Shown one piece after another: positions 3,879-8,382 of a stretch of 8,382 nt of DNA. The first letter of the stretch is position 1. Every line of letters begins with the position of its first letter. The stretch covers positions 1-8,382 of the forward strand of contig JBCCFC010000582.1 in assembly GCA_039029935.1 (NCBI GenBank), written 5' to 3'. The stretch is from G039029935 sp039029935. Its GTDB lineage: Bacteria > Chloroflexota > Anaerolineae > Caldilineales > Caldilineaceae. The position numbers and the translations under genes were made by a program. Under the pieces are notes generated by a model. That model had not been told where the DNA came from. It saw only the letters and a list, made by a program, of their open reading frames with translations, and did no database searches.

Positions 3879-6386
3879 TTAACGACTCACCATAGGCAAG
3901 AAAGTGCGTTGGGTCGCCTCACCAATCATTTCATTGGTAACATCCAGCGTGAATACTACAGGCTGTGCAATTAAGCCATCTATATCGATTGCCTGGATAA
4001 TCACACGATACTCACCAGCCTGACGAAAGCCTCTATAGCCACCATCGTAGATATTCTCACCAAGGTCCGTCCGAGGTTGGAGTGAGATGCGCTCCGGCAC
4101 ACCAAACTCGTTGAGTATACCATTTGGTTCATAATTGGGCGGATAAATTACTGCCCAGACATCTTCGACGCCTCGATCATCGCGAACTTCAACTTGGAAG
4201 TTACCATATTGATTCATAATAATGGGTGGCTGTGCATCAGCAATGTAGGGAGGCCATTTGATACGACTATCATTGCGAGTCCTTGCTGGGTCCGCATAGT
4301 CAAGGCCACGTAACCCTGCAACATATATATCCTCTGGCTCACCAGGTGTACCATCGCCATTCCCATCCAGCCAAGGTTCTTGATAAGGGGAAATAATCTG
4401 TGCATATGCTTTGGCGCGCCAATAGGCTGTGGCAAAATGGTTGCCTTGATGCAATTGTGTAATAAATGCATCCGAGAACTGAATACCGGAAATAGATGTG
4501 TAGGCGTCCGATTCGACGCTGGTGGAGGTAATGATTAGACGATTGGGTTTGCTGATGCTGCTATTCAGACGGTCAATAAAACTACCGGAGTGACATGCTT
4601 CAACGATGACGTTGGTGAGCAAATCAGGTACAGCAGTTTCTAACTCGTTTAGCCATGTATCAAGTTCATTGGTCGTCATGTACTCACCATTGACATCATC
4701 AATGTAAAAGATATCTCGCTCGCCATGATCAATAAGATCTAGGGTCAGAGCTTGCTGGCTATTGACTCGTTCACGTGCCCACTGTGTAATACCTGTCTGT
4801 AGGTTGGCAACAGTTGCCATGTTGTCATGACCAGTCAATTCTGGGTCCGTAGAGAGAAAAAGAATATCGTCTTCGTGAACCCCTTTACTTCTGAACACCC
4901 CATGGACTTTTTGAGCGATACGATTGATATTTGTCTGTAGCTCATCATTGGCTCTCAGTCGCCCGGCAAGAATAATTGTTGCGCCAGTGGGTCGTTCATC
5001 TGATAGCTTACGTATCGACACCTGATAGGTGACATCAGGACCGAAGACATTGCCGTCAGCATTGGTGAGTTGGAGGTAGAATTGTTGGCCTGCTTGAGCT
5101 GCAATATCGAGTTTGACACCGGGAGCAAAAGCTGCGCGCCATGTATCGACGGTATCTGTATCACAAGCTGTAAAATAGGCAAGGTCTACATCTGCATTTG
5201 AGTTATCAGGAACATGGACTTCAACTTCGTATATGCCATTAGACGGTGCGATGAAGGTGAGCCAGTCATTGTCGTTGGCATGTTGGAAAGTATAGGTCAG
5301 GGATGTGTTTTTGGGCTGTATTAGAGTAGCTAGAGAGCAGTTGTCGTTGGATGTCAGACTATCAAAATTGTTCTCAAATATTGAAAAATCTATGTCATCT
5401 ACACAACCATCTTCATTTAAATCCGCACCTGAATAATAGCTATCCATACCTTGGCACGTAAGATATGTTCTAGAGAGTGTAACAAAGTCTTGAATATCAA
5501 CTTGTCTGTCTCGGTTTGTATCTCCTAACATTGTGAAAGGTATACTAACAAATGTGGGCGTAGGCGTTGCTGTCGGCATTGGTCCTATACGTATACTGTA
5601 TTCTGCAACTATAACTGCGTCCTGCTCTGTTATACATCCATCTCCATTGATATCTCCTTTGTTATTGTATGTGTCCATTCCTTGGCATGTATCTGCTAAT
5701 TGAGCTATCATCACGACATCCCAAGGAGTTATATTCCCATCGCCACTTATATCTCCTACAATAGGTGATTGGGTAGGAATTGATAGTCTTACGGGGAATG
5801 GGGTGGGAGTATAGACGTAAGTAGGTGTAGGAGAGTTGGTAGTCGTAGGATTTGGCGTAACAACGCTATTAATAGTGATACTCCCGTCTATGCCGGACAC
5901 TGACAATGCATCTCCACTACTATTTGACAACAATACGTCATCAATAATGAGAGTTGTTGTGCCAACCTCCTCATTTGTTGTGAAATCAAGCTTTAGGATT
6001 GATTCATTCCCCGCAGCTATAGTTAAACTTGATAGGTTATAAATAAGAATAGTGACATTAATGGTTGATCCAGACATACTTTCATTGAAGAATGTATCGA
6101 ATCCTGATGTGCGTTCTGTGGTATTTACACCTGTAAATGTGATTCCACTATTTCTGTTATAGCTAATCTCAAGCTGTACTGAGGCAACTGCATCTGCATT
6201 ATCGAGAAAAACATCAATCGAACCATTGTTTCCAGCTTGGATACTCTCAGTTCCAATGATGAGTGTATTATTCTGTTGTAATTTACTGGTATGCAGTCCC
6301 GACGCTTGTATCTGGTACACACCCCAAGCTAGGAGTATTAGCGTCAATAAGAGCATAGTCAGCCATTTTTTGATGTTTTGAATCAT
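3879..6386 (-). CDS. Secreted cohesin-dockerin protein with C13/caspase-like cysteine peptidase
   Basis: Numbered from the ATG at 6386, 835 residues. A signal peptide has n-region IQNIKKW, then a hydrophobic run, probably ending near residue 28. A cohesin-like beta-sandwich spans about 40-173, then a Pro/Thr linker. Two dockerin-like units follow (about 211-263 and 288-341), each with two EF-hand-type calcium loops (D212-D223, D245-D256; D289-D300, D322-D333) and a cysteine pair 17 residues apart. A PPC-like domain covers about 349-460, then a C13/caspase-fold peptidase about 468-663 with His554 in DHGE and Cys598 in EACHSGSF, and a DGNGDG loop (674-679). An Ig-like domain and the tail FLPMVSR end it. 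I preferred ATG 6386 over an in-frame GTG at 6413 because AAAGGGGAGA precedes the ATG. It is alone on the minus strand. The N-terminal half is more AT-rich than the catalytic half. Cleavage specificity is unknown; Asn or Asp is plausible from the clan. Confidence 0.85.
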   Translation of the reverse strand: MIQNIKKWLTMLLLTLILLAWGVYQIQASGLHTSKLQQNNTLIIGTESIQAGNNGSIDVFLDNADAVASVQLEISYNRNSGITFTGVNTTERTSGFDTFFNESMSGSTINVTILIYNLSSLTIAAGNESILKLDFTTNEEVGTTTLIIDDVLLSNSSGDALSVSGIDGSITINSVVTPNPTTTNSPTPTYVYTPTPFPVRLSIPTQSPIVGDISGDGNITPWDVVMIAQLADTCQGMDTYNNKGDINGDGCITEQDAVIVAEYSIRIGPMPTATPTPTFVSIPFTMLGDTNRDRQVDIQDFVTLSRTYLTCQGMDSYYSGADLNEDGCVDDIDFSIFENNFDSLTSNDNCSLATLIQPKNTSLTYTFQHANDNDWLTFIAPSNGIYEVEVHVPDNSNADVDLAYFTACDTDTVDTWRAAFAPGVKLDIAAQAGQQFYLQLTNADGNVFGPDVTYQVSIRKLSDERPTGATIILAGRLRANDELQTNINRIAQKVHGVFRSKGVHEDDILFLSTDPELTGHDNMATVANLQTGITQWARERVNSQQALTLDLIDHGERDIFYIDDVNGEYMTTNELDTWLNELETAVPDLLTNVIVEACHSGSFIDRLNSSISKPNRLIITSTSVESDAYTSISGIQFSDAFITQLHQGNHFATAYWRAKAYAQIISPYQEPWLDGNGDGTPGEPEDIYVAGLRGLDYADPARTRNDSRIKWPPYIADAQPPIIMNQYGNFQVEVRDDRGVEDVWAVIYPPNYEPNGILNEFGVPERISLQPRTDLGENIYDGGYRGFRQAGEYRVIIQAIDIDGLIAQPVVFTLDVTNEMIGEATQRTFLPMVSR

Positions 6387-6389
6387 TGT

Positions 6390-6399
6390 TCTCCCCTTT
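6390..6399 (-). promoter_or_regulatory. Ribosome binding site deciding the peptidase start
   Basis: On the minus strand AAAGGGGAGA ends 3 nt before the ATG at 6386; the GGGG core is about 6 nt away. The GTG 27 nt further upstream has no comparable site, and starting there would put the site inside the coding sequence. Confidence 0.7.
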
Positions 6400-6661
6400 A
6401 CAAAGTGATTCACTAGTTTTGATAAGTAGAGCTAAAAACTTGATTAGTGACAGAATACAGTCTAACCAACAGCTAGATTGGTCCAATTCAATTGTCCTAA
6501 AAGCCTTAGCTGCGCACGATCTCTATCTACTATAAACACCAAATTTTACTAAATTCCGTAACCAAAATTAGAGATTTTTTGAGAGCGTTAAAAATAATCG
6601 TATTATCGACAGATGGGTCGTAATTTTCGGTACAGAAAGCTCTTTGAATGAGAATCACTAT

Positions 6662-6689
6662 CTGACTTTTTAGGTGGTCAATGATATAA
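6662..6689 (+). promoter_or_regulatory. Probable sigma-70-type promoter of the MttB-family gene
   Basis: A perfect TATAAT (6684-6689) lies 16 bp after CTGACT (6662-6667), which matches 4 of 6 bases of the -35 consensus. The predicted leader to the ATG at 6768 is about 72 nt. The gene has only a weak ribosome site (GGAAG at 6751-6755, rather far from the ATG). Confidence 0.5.
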
Positions 6690-6767
6690 TCCCGCAATCT
6701 GCATCTGATCTTCTTCAGAGCAGTAACAAATACAATAAATTCTTAGCTATGGAAGCTGTGATACAAG

Positions 6768-8306
6768 ATGAACACAAAAAATCAAAGTCGCGAGGAGCGA
6801 CGCCGAGCGCGCACACAACGACGTGTCAACGCACAAACACCAGAATCAACTGTGTTTCTGCCGCAACCCCGCTCCAATCTCCCCACCTACAACATTGTCA
6901 ATGATGAGCAACTTCAACTGATCCATGACAAATCTATGCAAATTTTAGAAGAGGGTGGCATCGCCTTTTACTATGATGAGGCGCAGGAAATTCTACGCGC
7001 ACATGGCGTCAAGGTTGTGGATGACATCGCCTACTTTGACCGTGAACTGGTGATGGAATACATCGCCAAAGCACCGTCATCATTTACATGGTCAGCACGC
7101 AACCCACAGCATGATGTTGTGATTGGCGACAACTATGTCTGCTTTGCCCCCGTTGTCGGTCCACCGTTTGCCGTCGACCGTGATCGAGGGCGGCGCGAAT
7201 CGGTCCATGCAGACATGATCGACTTTCTCAAATTAGCTCACATGTCCCCCTATATACACACCAGCGGAGCGGAGATTGTCGTTTCCAGCGATATTCCCAT
7301 TGCCTATCGTCATCTGGAGTTGATGTATACCCATTTTCAATATACAGATAAGGCCATGATGGGGGTCTATCATACAGGCGAGACAGGAGTCGATAGCCTC
7401 AATATGATGAAGATTGCGGTGGGTGAAGAGGCCATGCGCACCAAGCATTATCTGCACTGTATCGTCAATGTGAGCAGTCCACGTCGGCTCGATGACCGCA
7501 TGTTGAGTCTACTCATTGCCTATGCGCAGAATAACCAAATCGTCAATGTCACACCCTTTATCCTCTCTGGCGCGATGGGTCCTGTCTCGATTTTGGGCAC
7601 AGTTGCACAGCTTAACGCCGAAGTGCTGGCGGGCATTGTGTTGACGCAGATGGTCAACCCAGGCAACCCCAGCATCTATGGTTCATTCCAAGCCGTGATT
7701 GATCTGAAGAGTGGTGCGCCTGTCTTTGGTGCGCCGGAGAGCCAACTCGCCTTGTATTTAAGCGGTCAGTTGGCACGCCATTATGGACTGCCTTTCCGTG
7801 CGGCGGGGGCCTATGCCAGTTCTAAGATTATCGACGCTCAGGCTGCCTATGAAAGCGTGATGTCAATGATGCCCTCGATGTTTGTACAGCCACACTTTAT
7901 CCTTCACGCCGCAGGTTGGCTAGAGGCGGGGTTGGCGGCAGGCTACGAAAAATTTGTACTCGACTGTGAATTGCTTGGCATGTACGCCACCTATCTCAAA
8001 GGCATCAACTGGGATGAAGATGAGTGGGCGATGGATGCCGTTATCCATGAAGTCCCGCCGGGTGGTCATCACCTTGGCACGGACCACACCATGCGTCACT
8101 TCAAGACAGCCTTCCACCGCTCCGATGTATTTGACTATGATTCTGCCGAAAACTGGATATTGAATGGTTCGGTGGATATCTATGAAAAGGCCAATCAGCG
8201 GTATAAGCAGATGCTGCGTGAATATCAACAGCCTGCTTTTGACCCGGCGATTGATGAGGCTCTGCAAGCGTATGTGGAGCAGCGCAAGCCGATTTTGTTG
8301 CGATAA
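6768..8306 (+). CDS. Trimethylamine methyltransferase (MttB) family protein, non-pyrrolysine
   Basis: A 512-residue soluble TIM-barrel-type methyltransferase of the MttB superfamily, whose characterised members move a methyl group from a methylated amine to a corrinoid protein. Family features: a very basic N-terminus (residues 7-19), IHDKSMQILEEGGIAF (52-67), the barrel core with GAMGPVSILGT (268-278) and NPSIYGSF (300-307), DAQAAYES (356-363), and the C-terminal GGHHLGTDHTMRHF (432-445) with W463 and G467 just after. Length is typical and the frame is complete with no internal amber codon, so pyrrolysine is not used. It therefore falls with the non-pyrrolysine members, of which MtgB demethylates glycine betaine. 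The N-terminus is family-like, supporting this ATG although the ribosome site is weak. No corrinoid protein or methyl-accepting partner gene is in view. It is transcribed alone from the divergent region. Substrate is inference. Confidence 0.88.
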   Translation: MNTKNQSREERRRARTQRRVNAQTPESTVFLPQPRSNLPTYNIVNDEQLQLIHDKSMQILEEGGIAFYYDEAQEILRAHGVKVVDDIAYFDRELVMEYIAKAPSSFTWSARNPQHDVVIGDNYVCFAPVVGPPFAVDRDRGRRESVHADMIDFLKLAHMSPYIHTSGAEIVVSSDIPIAYRHLELMYTHFQYTDKAMMGVYHTGETGVDSLNMMKIAVGEEAMRTKHYLHCIVNVSSPRRLDDRMLSLLIAYAQNNQIVNVTPFILSGAMGPVSILGTVAQLNAEVLAGIVLTQMVNPGNPSIYGSFQAVIDLKSGAPVFGAPESQLALYLSGQLARHYGLPFRAAGAYASSKIIDAQAAYESVMSMMPSMFVQPHFILHAAGWLEAGLAAGYEKFVLDCELLGMYATYLKGINWDEDEWAMDAVIHEVPPGGHHLGTDHTMRHFKTAFHRSDVFDYDSAENWILNGSVDIYEKANQRYKQMLREYQQPAFDPAIDEALQAYVEQRKPILLR

Positions 8307-8328
8307 TTTGTGTCGGTAGATAGGTCCA

Positions 8329-8382
8329 CAGGAATGATAAATGCCCACAATTTCATGAAATGGTGGGCATTTATCATTCCTG
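8329..8382 (+). terminator. 54-nt near-perfect palindrome after the MttB-family gene
   Basis: Arms 8329-8355 and 8356-8382 are reverse complements at 26 of 27 positions; the one mismatch is A8349 with G8362. The outer arm reads CAGGAATGATAAATGCCCAC. It starts 22 nt after the stop, so a terminator role is plausible. There is no usable loop beyond the inner TTTCATGAAA, and no T-run is visible before the window ends at the last base of the palindrome. Confidence 0.5.

Larger units (their letters stand above)
6387..6767. other. AT-rich divergent intergenic region
   Basis: These 381 bases separate the minus-strand peptidase from the plus-strand methyltransferase, so promoters for both should lie here. 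The plus-strand promoter is listed separately. For the minus strand I see only weak options, such as a TATAGT (plus positions 6529-6534) without a convincing -35. No coding frame with family features and no strong inverted repeat was found. Confidence 0.6.

Noticed and set aside
6387..6413. GTG start adding 9 residues to the peptidase
   Set aside because: The strong Shine-Dalgarno at 6390-6399 lies inside this extension and serves the ATG at 6386.

Overview
The window most resembles a mid-GC bacterium of the Chloroflexota (Caldilineales/Anaerolineae-like). This placement is inference. It rests on two secreted or surface-type proteins that stop at nearly the same tail (F-L-P-x-V-x-R-stop), a cohesin/dockerin/caspase-fold peptidase of the kind I associate with that phylum, and an aerobic set of DAO, PhyH and MttB family enzymes. 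No rRNA or complete housekeeping gene is present to test it.

Layout. Positions 1-161 hold, on the minus strand, an internal piece of elongation factor G (about 64% GC). At about 161-168 it abuts the C-terminal end of an extracellular DUF11-type protein on the plus strand (to 611, about 54% GC); the join looks artificial or rearranged. Positions 612-1197 hold no gene but an unusual density of hairpins: a 9-bp hairpin, an 18-position stem with a large loop, a perfect 26-bp hairpin, and two exact 56-bp tandem repeats. Each repeat carries two hairpins related as inverted copies with compensatory base-pair changes. A good promoter (1107-1134) then drives a compact three-gene operon: DUF1330 protein (1198-1497), FAD-dependent DAO-family oxidoreductase (1499-2890) and PhyH-family Fe(II)/2-oxoglutarate dioxygenase (2909-3742). 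A hairpin follows.

On the opposite strand, 3879-6386 encodes an 835-residue secreted protein: signal peptide, cohesin-like domain, two cysteine-containing dockerin-like units, PPC-like domain, C13/caspase-fold peptidase with His and Cys catalytic motifs, Ig-like domain and the FLPxVxR tail. A 381-bp AT-rich divergent region separates it from an MttB-family methyltransferase without pyrrolysine (6768-8306). The window ends exactly at the end of a 54-nt near-perfect palindrome (8329-8382).

Working together: the MttB-like methyltransferase, the sarcosine/dimethylglycine-oxidase-like flavoprotein and the PhyH oxygenase could be parts of a catabolic route for methylated amines or related osmolytes. 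No corrinoid protein, folate-binding GcvT-type domain or transporter is visible, so substrate and pathway remain inference. The best candidates for something undescribed are the compensatory twin-hairpin tandem repeat, the cohesin-dockerin-caspase protein, and the shared C-terminal tail.
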